From: DATBFU01 sp035498405
GTDB lineage: Bacteria; Acidobacteriota; Thermoanaerobaculia; UBA5066; Gp7-AA6
Assembly (NCBI GenBank): GCA_035498405.1
Contig: DATKAE010000132.1
Location: forward strand, 53,563-117,562
Length of the DNA stretch: 64,000 nt
Direction of reading: 5' to 3'
The position numbers and the translations under genes were made by a program. The notes below the pieces were generated by a model, which made no database searches, had not been told where the DNA came from, and saw nothing but the letters and a program-made list of their open reading frames with translations. How positions within the stretch are numbered: position 1 is the stretch's first letter; every line of letters begins with the position of its first letter. Shown one piece after another: positions 41,428-49,782 of the stretch.

Positions 41428-42381
41428 GTGACCTACTTCTCCTACGGCGAGCTGAAGATCTTCTCGGGGCGCGCCCACCCGGCGCTCGCGCGCGAGATCT
41501 GCGACTACCTTCGCATCCCGTTAGGCGAGCTGACGCTCTACAACTTCTCCGACGGCGAAAATTACTGCCAGATCGATGAGAACGTCCGCGGCGCCGACGT
41601 GTTCGTTGTGCAGCCGACCTGCAGTCCGGTCAACGACCACGTGATGGAATTGCTGATCCTGCTCGATGCTTTCCGCCGCTCCTCGGCCTCGCGCATCACG
41701 GCGGTGATGCCCTATTTCGGCTACGGGCGGCAGGACAAGAAGGATAAGCCGCGCGTTCCGATCGCGGCCAAGCTGATGGCGGACCTGTTGACGGCCTCGG
41801 GGGCCGACCGAATCTTGACGATGGACCTGCACGCGGCGCAGATCCAGGGCTTCTTCAACATTCCGGTCGACCACCTGTTTGCGGCGCCGGTCCTGCTCGA
41901 GGCGATTCGCAAGCTCGAGCTGGAGGACCTGGTGGTCGTCTCGCCCGACGTCGGCGGCGTCGCCCGCGCCCGCGCCATCGGCAAGCGCCTGGACGCCTCC
42001 CTGGCGATCATCGACAAGCGGCGCACGGGCAAGAACGAGACCGAGGTTCTGAACGTCGTCGGCGACGTCGCCGGCAAGGACGTCATCATTCTCGACGACA
42101 TCGTGGACACGGCGGGCACCCTGCTGCAGGCCGAGGAAGCGCTGCGCGCCCAGGGGGCGCGGCGAACCTTCGCAGCCGCCGTTCATCCGGTCTTGTCGGG
42201 TCCGGCGCTCGAGCGGCTCGAGGCGTCCCGGCTCGAGACGATTCTCGTGACCAATACGATTCCGGTCGACGCGGCCGTGGCGCGTTGTCCCCGGATCCAC
42301 CCTTTGACGATCGCGCCTCTGCTGGGGGAGGCCATCCAACGGATCCACGAGGGGGCTTCCGTTTCTTCGCTTTTTGTGTAG
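41428..42381 (+). CDS. prs: ribose-phosphate pyrophosphokinase
   Basis: This enzyme makes PRPP from ribose-5-phosphate and ATP. It has 317 residues from GTG 41428; TTG 41425 is the preceding codon and is equally possible. Conserved parts: ELKIFSGRAHPALAREIC at the front, PYFGYGRQDKKDKPR, MDLHAAQIQGFF, the flexible loop region DKRRTGKNE, and the PRPP-binding loop VIILDDIVDTAGTL. TAGAAT at 41411-41416 lies 8 nt before TTG and 11 nt before GTG, without a ribosome binding site. It is followed 39 bp later by rplY. Confidence 0.95.
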   Translation: MTYFSYGELKIFSGRAHPALAREICDYLRIPLGELTLYNFSDGENYCQIDENVRGADVFVVQPTCSPVNDHVMELLILLDAFRRSSASRITAVMPYFGYGRQDKKDKPRVPIAAKLMADLLTASGADRILTMDLHAAQIQGFFNIPVDHLFAAPVLLEAIRKLELEDLVVVSPDVGGVARARAIGKRLDASLAIIDKRRTGKNETEVLNVVGDVAGKDVIILDDIVDTAGTLLQAEEALRAQGARRTFAAAVHPVLSGPALERLEASRLETILVTNTIPVDAAVARCPRIHPLTIAPLLGEAIQRIHEGASVSSLFV

Positions 42382-42420
42382 AATCCGGCCCTTTGCGCGG
42401 GGTTCCGCGCGGGGAATGCC

Positions 42421-43143
42421 ATGAAAACGATCGAGTTGAACGTCGCACGCCGGGCCGAAACGGGGAAGAACGAGGCCCGTCGCGCGCGCCGACAGGGAAA
42501 AGTTCCGGGCGTGGTCTACGGGGCGGGAAAGCCGACCGTCCCGATCGAGCTGTCGCGCCGGGAGCTGACGGACGTGTTTCGGGCGGGTGCCGGCGAAAAC
42601 ACGATCTTCCTCCTGAAGCTCTCCGGCTCGGATCAGAGCCGACACGCCATGATTCGCGAGCTGTCGCGGGACCCCGTGTCCCGCGACCCTCTGCACATCG
42701 ACTTCGTGCGCGTCCTGATGGACGAGAAGATTCGGATCAAGGTGCCGATCGAGGTCGTGGGGCTCGCCCGTGGCGTGAAGACGGAAGGCGGCATTCTGGA
42801 CTTCGTGACGCGCGAAGTGGAGATCGAGTGCCTCCCGACCAACATCCCCGCGAAGCTTCCAATCGACGTGACGGAGCTCGGCATCGGAGACGCCTTGCGG
42901 ATCGGTAGCCTGCCGGCGGTCTCCGGCGTCACGGTCGTGGACGATCCCGAGAAAGTGCTCGTCCACGTCGCGCACCCGACGCAGGAGAAGGAGCCGGCCG
43001 CCGTCGCCGCCGAGGCTGCCGCGGAGCCGACCGAGCCCGAAGTGCTCAAGAAGGGCAAGGTGGCAGCGGAGGAAGAGACGGCCGAGCCGGAAAAGCCCGA
43101 AAAGCCGGAGAGGCCGGAAAAGAAGGAGAAGAAGGAGAAATAA
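42421..43143 (+). CDS. rplY: 50S ribosomal protein bL25 (Ctc/TL5 type)
   Basis: bL25 binds 5S rRNA. This is the long form (240 residues): the N-terminal 5S-binding domain (ETGKNEARRARRQGKVPGVVYGAGKP) is followed by the Ctc/TL5 beta domain (KVPIEVVGLARGVKTEGGILDF, VEIECLPTNIPAKLPIDVTEL) and a Lys/Glu tail of about 60 residues made of EKPEKPE-like units. The last codons of that tail (AAGGAG) double as the ribosome binding site of pth. The start is ATG 42421. Confidence 0.94.
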   Translation: MKTIELNVARRAETGKNEARRARRQGKVPGVVYGAGKPTVPIELSRRELTDVFRAGAGENTIFLLKLSGSDQSRHAMIRELSRDPVSRDPLHIDFVRVLMDEKIRIKVPIEVVGLARGVKTEGGILDFVTREVEIECLPTNIPAKLPIDVTELGIGDALRIGSLPAVSGVTVVDDPEKVLVHVAHPTQEKEPAAVAAEAAAEPTEPEVLKKGKVAAEEETAEPEKPEKPERPEKKEKKEK

Positions 43144-43146
43144 CGC

Positions 43147-43746
43147 CTGCACGCGATCATCGGCCTGGGCAATCCCGGTGACCGATACGAAGGCACGCGC
43201 CACAACGCGGGCTTCCGCGTGGTGGAGACCCTGGCCTCGCAGCAGGGGATCCGGATTCGCTCTCGAGAAAGCGGGAGTCGGGTCGGCCGCGGATCGATCG
43301 CAGGCATTCCAGTGCTCCTGGCGCTCCCGCAGACCTACATGAACGCCTCGGGGGAGGCGGTTCACGCTCTTTGTCAACAGAACGGCATCGAACCTGGCGA
43401 CGTCTGCGTCGTCTACGACGAGGTGGATCTTCCGCTCGGCACGCTCCGGATGCGTCCACGGGGATCCGCGGGCACGCACAACGGGATGCGCTCGGTCGTG
43501 GGACGCGTCGGCCAGGTCATTCCCCGGCTTCGCGTCGGGGTGCGCGGTGATCGCTACTCCCCGGGACGGGACCTCGCCGACTATGTGCTCGAACGCTTCC
43601 TGCCGGAGGAAAGGGAGGCGTTCGAGGGCGCCGTGGCTCGTGGCGCGGATGCGTTGCGCGCGTGGCTGTCGGAAGGCATCGATGCCGCGATGAGAATCGC
43701 AAATCCAAACCCTTCCTCTCCGGGGGGAACTTCCCGCCCGGATTGA
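43147..43746 (+). CDS. pth: peptidyl-tRNA hydrolase (CTG start)
   Basis: Pth releases peptides from prematurely dropped peptidyl-tRNA. It has 199 residues. The protein must begin with IIGLGNPGDRYEGTRHNAGF, which holds catalytic His20. An in-frame TAA (43141-43143, the rplY stop) leaves only CGC and CTG in front of CAC-GCG-ATC-ATC-GGC. The next in-frame GTG lies past the catalytic His. CTG 43147 is therefore the likely start, with AAGGAG 9 nt upstream. Other Pth motifs are TYMNASGEAV, VYDEVDLPLG and GSAGTHNGMRS. The C-terminus is Pro/Ser-rich. It is followed 19 bp later by rpsF. Confidence 0.94.
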   Translation: MHAIIGLGNPGDRYEGTRHNAGFRVVETLASQQGIRIRSRESGSRVGRGSIAGIPVLLALPQTYMNASGEAVHALCQQNGIEPGDVCVVYDEVDLPLGTLRMRPRGSAGTHNGMRSVVGRVGQVIPRLRVGVRGDRYSPGRDLADYVLERFLPEEREAFEGAVARGADALRAWLSEGIDAAMRIANPNPSSPGGTSRPD

Positions 43747-43765
43747 TATCCATGAGGAGGAACTC

Positions 43766-44182
43766 GTGAGGCTCTACGACATCGTGGTCCTGGTGACGCC
43801 GGATCTCTCCGACGAGGAGGCCGCCCGTGTCACCGCCGATTACCGCAAACTGCTGACGGAGGGAGGCGCCGAGATCGCGCGCGACGAGGCGTGGGGGCGC
43901 CGAAGGCTGGCGTTCCCGATCCTTCGGAAGCGGGAGGCCTTCTACCACCACTTCCAGGTCCGGGCGATGCCTGCTCTCGTGTCCGAGGTGGAGCGGCGCC
44001 TGAGGCTCTCGGACCAGATTCTGCGGCACCTCGCGGTCCGCGCGGACGAGGAGCTGAAACCGTCGGCGAAGATGGCCGAGCGGCTCCGAATCAAGGCGAT
44101 CAAGAGGCCGCCGCGTCCCCCGGCCGCTCCGGCGCCGTCCCCCGAGACCTCCGAGGGAAGCACGGAAAGGAGTGAAGCATGA
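43766..44182 (+). CDS. rpsF: 30S ribosomal protein bS6
   Basis: bS6 is a small-subunit protein that pairs with bS18. It has 138 residues from GTG 43766, with AGGAGG 6 nt upstream. Conserved features: YDIVVLVTPDLSDEEAARVTADYRKLL, EAWGRRRLAFPILRKREAFYHHFQV and LRLSDQILRHLAVRADE. The tail is Pro/Ala/Glu-rich. The stop overlaps the rpsR ATG (ATGA). Confidence 0.96.
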   Translation: MRLYDIVVLVTPDLSDEEAARVTADYRKLLTEGGAEIARDEAWGRRRLAFPILRKREAFYHHFQVRAMPALVSEVERRLRLSDQILRHLAVRADEELKPSAKMAERLRIKAIKRPPRPPAAPAPSPETSEGSTERSEA

Positions 44183-44469
44183 CCGCCATGCCCTCGCGGG
44201 GTTCCTCGCGCGGTGAAAGAGGAAGCCGTGACGGAAAGCCCGCGCGAAAGAAGTTCTTCGTCCGCCGTCGAAAGGTTTGCAAGTTCTGCGCGGAGAAGCT
44301 CGAGTACGTGGACTGGAAGGACATCAAGCTCTTGCAGTCCTTCATTCCGGAGCGCGGCAAGATCCTGCCCCGGCGCATCTCGGGGACCTGTGCCTTGCAC
44401 CAGCGCAAGCTGCAAACGGCCATCAAGCGAGCGCGCTCGATCGCCTTGCTGCCGTACGCGACAGACTGA
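44179..44469 (+). CDS. rpsR: 30S ribosomal protein bS18
   Basis: This 96-residue protein forms a heterodimer with bS6 on the 30S platform. After a basic N-terminal extension it has RRRKVCKFCAEKLEYVDWKD, IKLLQSFIPERGKILPRRISGTCALHQRKLQTAIKRARSIALLPY in order (read in two blocks). The CxxC pair suggests the zinc-binding variant seen in some bacteria. Its N-terminus is the presumed RimI substrate. It is translationally coupled to rpsF. Confidence 0.96.
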   Translation: MTAMPSRGSSRGERGSRDGKPARKKFFVRRRKVCKFCAEKLEYVDWKDIKLLQSFIPERGKILPRRISGTCALHQRKLQTAIKRARSIALLPYATD

Positions 44470-44541
44470 TCCGGCCGGGCGGTCGAGACCGAAGCCGAAG
44501 CCCTCGGTCCTCGCCGCCGGGCCGTCCGACGGATCGAAAGA

Positions 44542-45525
44542 GTGGGCTCTCCGACGATGGCTCCGTCCGCCGCTCGCCCCGACTCGCGGGGACACTGGGA
44601 GATGGCCTGGGCGGCGGCTCTTCCGGCCGCGCTCATCGCCGGGTCCTTCCTCGTGCCGGGAATCGGCGTGCTCGCGGCCTTCCTCTGGCCGCTCGGTGTG
44701 GCGGCCCTCGTGCGATGGTCGTTTGGCCACGGCACCGGGGCGCTGGCGGTGGGGCTTTGCGCCGTTCTGGTCACGGCGATTCTCTCCGCGATCCTGGGGT
44801 GGGGTCCCGGGCTCGGGGTGGGCGCCGGCACGGTTCTGCTGACGGGGCTCCCGGTCTTCTTCGCCGGCCGAGTGCGCGGAGGGCTGGACCCATCGCGCGC
44901 CTTCCTCGGGCTCTGTGTCGCCGGTATCGCCCTCTTTGAGGTGCTGCTGCTCGCGCGTCCGGCCATTGGCGAGGCGCCGCTCGGAACGGTCTTGGCGACC
45001 TTCTTGGACGCGAACATTCCGCTTGCCGTCGAGTCGTGGCGGCACTCGAAGGTCGACGCCGCGACCCTCGAGCAGATGAAGGCGAGCGCCCTTCAGATGC
45101 GCAACCTGGTCGTTCGGTATTGGCCCGGGCTGTTCGCTCTGGGTTGGGTGCTGGCGAGCGCCGTGACGTTCTACGTCGGCGCCTGGGCGGCGCGACCGGC
45201 TTCCGCGGCGCAATCGGCGCGCTTCGAGAGGCTCCAGATTCCCGCCGGGGTCGCCGCTCTCTTCGTTCTGGCCGGAGCCGGCTTCGGCCTGATTCCGGGG
45301 GTCACCCGATCGGTGGCCGGCGACGTCCTGCTGGCCCTGGCGGGCTTGTATTTCGTGGCCGGGCTTTCTATCATCTGCCACTTCGCCCGGGCATGGTTCC
45401 GGGCACCGGTCGTCCGCTTTGGACTCTACGTTCTGGTGGCCTACCCTCCGATGAATCTGGGAGTAGCGCTGCTCGGACTCTTCGATTGGTACGTCAAGTT
45501 CCGCCGTCGCGGCGAGAAAGAGTAG
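44542..45525 (+). CDS. DUF2232 (YybS-like) membrane protein
   Basis: This 327-residue integral membrane protein has about 8 hydrophobic helices. It fits the DUF2232/YybS family in length and in its place between rpsR and rplI, where such genes often sit. The C-terminal part VLVAYPPMNLGVALLGLFDWYVKFRRR is characteristic of the family. The role is unknown; a transport or envelope function is only a guess. The start may be GTG 44542 or ATG 44557; neither has a strong ribosome binding site. rplI begins 8 bp after its stop. Confidence 0.8.
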   Translation: MGSPTMAPSAARPDSRGHWEMAWAAALPAALIAGSFLVPGIGVLAAFLWPLGVAALVRWSFGHGTGALAVGLCAVLVTAILSAILGWGPGLGVGAGTVLLTGLPVFFAGRVRGGLDPSRAFLGLCVAGIALFEVLLLARPAIGEAPLGTVLATFLDANIPLAVESWRHSKVDAATLEQMKASALQMRNLVVRYWPGLFALGWVLASAVTFYVGAWAARPASAAQSARFERLQIPAGVAALFVLAGAGFGLIPGVTRSVAGDVLLALAGLYFVAGLSIICHFARAWFRAPVVRFGLYVLVAYPPMNLGVALLGLFDWYVKFRRRGEKE

Positions 45526-45533
45526 AAGACGAG

Positions 45534-45992
45534 ATGAAAGTCATTCTGGCAGACGATGTCCGCGGTCTTGGTCACCGCGGAGATACCGTGACGGTCAAGG
45601 AGGGATTCGCCCGCAATTACCTGTTTCCGCAGGGATTCGCCTACGAAGCCACCGACGCCAATCTGAGGCGTCTGGCCGAGGAGAAGAAGACCTACGACGC
45701 GCGGACGCTCCAGGAGAAGCGGGTCGCCGAGGAGGTCGCCTCGAAGATGACCGGACTGACGATCGCGCTTCAGAAGAAGGCGGGGGAGGAGAACGTCCTC
45801 TACGGCTCGGTCACTCCTTCCGAGATCGCCGACGCCCTGGCCGAGCGCGGCATCGAAGTGGACCGACGTCGGATCGAATTGGCGGAGCCGATCAAACGGC
45901 TGGGCCAGCATTCCGTCCACGTGCGCCTGCACCGCGACGTTCTCGCCGAACTGACCATAGACGTGCAGCCGATTGCTCCGGTGACGCAGTAG
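45534..45992 (+). CDS. rplI: 50S ribosomal protein bL9
   Basis: bL9 binds 23S rRNA through its N-terminal domain. It has 152 residues. The N-terminal signature MKVILADDVRGLGHRGDTVTVKEGFARNYLFPQG is complete (read in two blocks), followed by the long central helix with AEEKKTYDARTLQEKRVAEE, and the C-terminal domain with ENVLYGSVTPSEIADAL. The last 28 bp including the stop are repeated exactly 100 bp downstream. Confidence 0.96.
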   Translation: MKVILADDVRGLGHRGDTVTVKEGFARNYLFPQGFAYEATDANLRRLAEEKKTYDARTLQEKRVAEEVASKMTGLTIALQKKAGEENVLYGSVTPSEIADALAERGIEVDRRRIELAEPIKRLGQHSVHVRLHRDVLAELTIDVQPIAPVTQ

Positions 45993-45993
45993 C
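45966..45993 (+). repeat. 28-bp direct repeat, copy 1 (rplI 3' end)
   Basis: The last 27 bp of rplI plus one base recur perfectly at 46066-46093, and a further 15 bp downstream match with three differences. The copies are exactly 100 bp apart, and the 72 bp between them contain a terminator-like and a second strong hairpin. Confidence 0.9.
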
Positions 45994-46029
45994 CGGAGCC
46001 GGGCGGGAGGCTCTCGGTTAGAAGTTTTT
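45993..46029 (+). terminator. possible rplI terminator
   Basis: The GAGCC/GGCTC stem (45996-46000 with 46009-46013), extended by CCG/CGG with one bulged T, is followed after a short gap by TTTTT at 46025-46029. The gap before the T run makes it a weak candidate. Confidence 0.35.
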
Positions 46030-46030
46030 G

Positions 46031-46061
46031 GCCGCCGGTCGCGCAGCGACTGTCGCGGCCC
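46031..46061. repeat. strong hairpin between the rplI-end repeats
   Basis: GGCCGC-CGGTCGC and GCGACTG-TC-GCGGCC pair with one G-T wobble and a 2-nt bulge around a 3-nt loop. The T run lies on its 5' side on the plus strand, so it is not a normal terminator for either direction. Confidence 0.55.
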
Positions 46062-46065
46062 AGCC

Positions 46066-46093
46066 CAGCCGATTGCTCCGGTGACGCAGTAGC
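46066..46093 (+). repeat. 28-bp direct repeat, copy 2
   Basis: This is an exact copy of the rplI 3' end including its TAG stop, detached from any coding frame. It lies 26 bp from the stop codon of the convergent flippase gene. Confidence 0.9.
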
Positions 46094-46119
46094 GGGAGAC
46101 GGGCGGCGTCGAGCGACGA

Positions 46120-47373
46120 TCAGCCTGTTGATTGCCCCGTCTCCGACGGCGGGCTCGGGTCCTTCTGAAAGGCCGCCCAGAATAGAGCCGACTGACCGGC
46201 ATAGCTGACCAGGCACGCTCGCGCGGCGCCGAGGGCACCCTGGGAAGGGATCCAGAGGGCGCAGAGGGCCAGGTTCGCCGCGAGCCCCGCGGCGTTGCAA
46301 TAGAGCGCCGTTCGAAGGAAGCCCTGTGAGGAGAAATAGGAGTAGTAGGGCCGCGCCATGCCCCAGGCGACGGTCGCGACGAGGAGCCAGGGAAGAATGG
46401 GACGCGCGGCCGGATAGGCTCCGAAAAAGAACCGGATGAGCAATTCCCCTCCGATCCAGCCGCCGGCCAACCCCGCGGCTCCGAGCCAAAGGTAGAGGCG
46501 AAGGGCCCGGCGCGCCTGCGCACGGGCGAGCGCCGGACCCTGGCGCGCCACGTCGACGAAGAGCGCCTGCTCGAGGGAATCAGTCGCCAGCCAAAACGTC
46601 TCGGCGATGGCCTGAGCCAGCGAGTAGGCCCCGATCTCGGCGGTCCGGCCGAAAGCGGAGAGAAGCATGACATCCGCCCGCCGGTGGAGCGCCACCGCGC
46701 CGGCTGAAAGAGCGGTCGGCCCTCCGTAGCGAAGCGCCGCCGGAGTGAAGTCGGAGACGCGAGTCCAGTCCGGAATCGCGCGAACCGCCAAGACGAGCGC
46801 TCCCGCTACGGTCGCGGTGACGATCAGTCGACCCCAGAGAACCCAGGTGAGCCGGTCCGTCACCGAGAGCGCCGTGACGAGCACGAGCGCCGAGCCGAGG
46901 TTTCGAAGCCAGAGCGTGGCTCCGTAGGCGCGTGCGCGACGGGAGGCCACGAGAGCAGAGCCCAAGGAGTCGCCGAGGAGCAGGAAGGGCAGCGGAGACA
47001 TACCGAGGAGAACGAGGCGGTCGGGGATTCCGCGAAAAAAAAGCGTCCGCAGGGGCGGCAGGAGGGCGATCGAGACGAGGACGATGCCGCCGGCCGAGGC
47101 CGCGAGTATGTAGAGCCAGGCAAAGAGCGCCCCGCGCTCCCCTCGGGCGTGAAAGTACAGCGCGACCCGCGGCGCTCCGAGAGCCAGCAGCCATTGGCAG
47201 ATGGCGAGCGCGGCCGTGATCAGAGCATAGAGGGAAAAGGCTTCCGGTTGGAGCAGCTTGGCCGTCGCGAAGAAGAGCGCAAACCGCAGGAGTGCATCGC
47301 TCGCGCGGGCGAGGAAGAGCGCTCCTCCGGGAGCCCACCAGCCGGCGGCGTTGTCCCCGCGCAAGCGCCTCAA
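46120..47373 (-). CDS. polysaccharide-type flippase (Wzx/MATE-like MOP superfamily)
   Basis: This is a 417-residue integral membrane protein with about 12 helices, likely flipping a lipid-linked saccharide. The N-terminal region (ALFLARASDALLRFALFFATAKLLQPEAFSLYAL) and a mid segment (RRADVMLLSAFGRTAEIGAYSLAQAIAETFW) match the pattern of Wzx-type exporters. No glycosyltransferases lie nearby, so the substrate cannot be inferred. The start is TTG 47373, 4 nt after the stop of the PBP gene, with no obvious ribosome binding site. It is probably co-transcribed with that gene. Confidence 0.78.
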   Translation of the reverse strand: MRRLRGDNAAGWWAPGGALFLARASDALLRFALFFATAKLLQPEAFSLYALITAALAICQWLLALGAPRVALYFHARGERGALFAWLYILAASAGGIVLVSIALLPPLRTLFFRGIPDRLVLLGMSPLPFLLLGDSLGSALVASRRARAYGATLWLRNLGSALVLVTALSVTDRLTWVLWGRLIVTATVAGALVLAVRAIPDWTRVSDFTPAALRYGGPTALSAGAVALHRRADVMLLSAFGRTAEIGAYSLAQAIAETFWLATDSLEQALFVDVARQGPALARAQARRALRLYLWLGAAGLAGGWIGGELLIRFFFGAYPAARPILPWLLVATVAWGMARPYYSYFSSQGFLRTALYCNAAGLAANLALCALWIPSQGALGAARACLVSYAGQSALFWAAFQKDPSPPSETGQSTG

Positions 47374-47377
47374 CGGG

Positions 47378-49741
47378 TCAGTTCCGGGGTGTCGGCTCGG
47401 GAGAGGGCGTCGCGCCGGCTTGCTCGCCCTTCTTGGGGATGTAGAAGGACTCTTGCAGAGACCAGGGAAGGCGAGTGATCTCCCCCCAACGCGGGCTCCA
47501 TTCCTCGGTCGGCTGTGATCCGCTCACGAAGGTTTCCAGGATCGGCGCGGGTGTCGCAGGCGTCGCCTTGAGGCCCGTCTGGTAGTCGACGGCCGTCAAA
47601 ACCACGTTGGGCGGCGACTCGAAGTCAGCCTTCGGATCGATCCGGCCCCGTGCCTTCATCCCCTCCAGGATTCGGATCCAGATCGGGAGGGCGACGCGCG
47701 CCCCCTCCATTCCCTGGCCAAGGCTGATGGTTTTCAGATCGTTGCCGACCCAGACACCGATCGTGTACCGGGGGGTCATCCCGATGAACCATGCGTCGGT
47801 AAAGTCGCTCGTGGTGCCGGTCTTTCCGGCGATGTTCAGTTGGAGGCGGTCCGCGGCGATGCCGGTTCCGCGCTGGGTCACGCCGCGCAGCATCTGGAGG
47901 ATCTGGTACGAAGCCTGCGGCGTCTCCACCTCCCGGGTTTCCGGGTGCGTCTGCTCCAGCGCATCGCCGTTGGCGTCGCTGATCCTCTCGAAGGCATAGG
48001 GGGTGGAGGCGAGCCCCTGGTTCGCGAAGACCGAGTAGGCAGAGGTGAGCTCGAGCAGAGTGGTCTCGAAAGCCCCCAGGGCCATCGACGGATACGGCTC
48101 GAGCTTCTCCCGGATCCCGAGCCGTCGCGCCACGGCAATGACGTTGTCCAACCCGACGAGCTCGGCCAAGCGCACGGTCGGCGCGTTGATCGAGTGCTCG
48201 AGTGCTCGCCGCAGCGTCACGATCCCCGAATAGGTCTTCTCGTAATTCACAGGCTGGTAGGGGGGGCGGCGCGGGTCGTAAACGATCGACACCGGTCCGT
48301 CGAAAATCGTGTCCGCGGGCGTATAGCCTTGTTCGAGCGCCGCCAGGTAAACGAACGGCTTGAAGGTCGAGCCCGCCTGCCGGAGCGCCTGGGTCGCCCG
48401 GTTGAACTTGCTGTGCGTCCAGTCGTAGCCGCCCACCATGGCTCGGATCGCGCCGGTCGAGCCTTCCAGGATCAAGACCGCGCCCTGTTCTCGCGGCTCC
48501 TGCTCGAGCGTGAGCGCTCCTCCGTCCTTCCCGCTCTCCAGCGTGACGGTGACCAGATCGCCGCGCCGCAGGATCTTCGACGCGGCGGCGGCGCCGGTCC
48601 AGGCGAATCCGGAGGCCCGGAGCGGGAAGGTGCGGGACCCAATTCGCACCTCCGCCCCCGTCCGTCCGACCTGGCTCACGACTCCCCGGAGAGTCTCGCC
48701 CTCGGAAAGCGCCGCCCCTTCCCAGCTCGGGTCGACGTACGCGTCGGGGTCCGGGTATCCCTCGGCCAGGAGATTGCGGGGGCGCGGAAAGCCGCGGCGC
48801 CGCGCCAGGCGGCGCAGGCCCCAGCCGAGCGCTTCTTCCGAGAGGCTCTGCAACTCGGGGTCGAGTGTGGAGTCGACTCGCAGGCCGCGCCGGTAGAGGT
48901 CTCGGGCGCCGTAGGTCTTTTCCAAATACTGGCGGATCTCCTCGCAGAAGTAAGGGGCGATGACCGTCTCCTTGAGCGCCGGTGCGGTCGGCAACGGTTC
49001 CGCTTCCGCCGCCGCACGCTCGGCCTCCGTGATGTACCCGGCCTCGAGCATGCGGCGCAGCGCCGTCGAGCGCCGCCGACGAGCAAGCTCGGGGTTACGA
49101 AAGGGAGATTGGTCGGCCGGACGCTGGATGATTCCCGCCAGCAGGGCCGCCTCGGCCAGCGAGAGCGAGCGGACACTCTTGCCGAAGTAGTAGCGGGAGG
49201 CCGCCTCGACGCCGTAGTTCCCGTGCCCGAGCGGGATCTTGTTGGCGTACATCGTGAAAATTTGATCCTTCGAGTACCGGCGCTCGATCTCGAAGGCAAC
49301 CAGCGCCTCGTTGACCTTTCGAGAGATCGTCTTTCGGGGCGACAGGAAGATTGCGCGCGCGAGCTGTTGCGTGAGCGTGGAAGCCCCCTGAGAGTAATTC
49401 TGCACGCGCAGGTTGGACAGGAGAGCGGCCAGCGAGCGCCGCAGATCGACGCCCCCGTGGCGATAGAAGTTTCGGTCCTCGGTGGCGATGATCGCCTTCT
49501 TCACGACCGGGGGGATATCCGCCGCGCCAACCAGGACCCGCCGCTCCACGGCGTAACGCGCGATCGTGGAGCCGTCGGCGGCGCGAATCTCGGTGATGAT
49601 GTCCGGCCGATAGGTTTCGAGCTCCGAGACTCTCGGCACCCGCACGAAGTCGCTCGCGAGAGAGCCAGCCATGGCGCCGAGCACTCCGGCGGCCAACAGC
49701 GGAATCCCGACCAGAAAGACGCGGCGCGACACGCTTCTCAT
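47378..49741 (-). CDS. class A penicillin-binding protein (PBP1A-like)
   Basis: This is a bifunctional peptidoglycan glycosyltransferase/transpeptidase anchored by one N-terminal helix (residues 8-28), 787 residues long. Glycosyltransferase motifs: ATEDRNFYRHGGVD with catalytic Glu (near 88), GASTLTQQLARAIFLSP, RKVNEALVAFEIERRYSKDQI. A small OB-like insert (about 340-400) precedes the transpeptidase: Ser458-x2-Lys461 in GSTFKP, SIN in LEHSINAP, and KTGT at 640-643. The C-terminus is Pro-rich. It works with MurJ-supplied lipid II. The start is ATG 49741, divergent from a small membrane-protein gene. Confidence 0.93.
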   Translation of the reverse strand: MRSVSRRVFLVGIPLLAAGVLGAMAGSLASDFVRVPRVSELETYRPDIITEIRAADGSTIARYAVERRVLVGAADIPPVVKKAIIATEDRNFYRHGGVDLRRSLAALLSNLRVQNYSQGASTLTQQLARAIFLSPRKTISRKVNEALVAFEIERRYSKDQIFTMYANKIPLGHGNYGVEAASRYYFGKSVRSLSLAEAALLAGIIQRPADQSPFRNPELARRRRSTALRRMLEAGYITEAERAAAEAEPLPTAPALKETVIAPYFCEEIRQYLEKTYGARDLYRRGLRVDSTLDPELQSLSEEALGWGLRRLARRRGFPRPRNLLAEGYPDPDAYVDPSWEGAALSEGETLRGVVSQVGRTGAEVRIGSRTFPLRASGFAWTGAAAASKILRRGDLVTVTLESGKDGGALTLEQEPREQGAVLILEGSTGAIRAMVGGYDWTHSKFNRATQALRQAGSTFKPFVYLAALEQGYTPADTIFDGPVSIVYDPRRPPYQPVNYEKTYSGIVTLRRALEHSINAPTVRLAELVGLDNVIAVARRLGIREKLEPYPSMALGAFETTLLELTSAYSVFANQGLASTPYAFERISDANGDALEQTHPETREVETPQASYQILQMLRGVTQRGTGIAADRLQLNIAGKTGTTSDFTDAWFIGMTPRYTIGVWVGNDLKTISLGQGMEGARVALPIWIRILEGMKARGRIDPKADFESPPNVVLTAVDYQTGLKATPATPAPILETFVSGSQPTEEWSPRWGEITRLPWSLQESFYIPKKGEQAGATPSPEPTPRN

Positions 49742-49782
49742 TTTGAGGCATCCCGACTCGCTGTGCTATAAGCGACAGTTCC

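Noticed and set aside
46031..46061. The second hairpin after rplI as a terminator
   Set aside because: No T run follows it on either strand; the T's lie on its 5' side relative to plus-strand transcription.
47840..49771. 643-codon plus-strand open frame opposite the PBP1A gene
   Set aside because: It mirrors a clear class A PBP; composition is that of an antisense frame.
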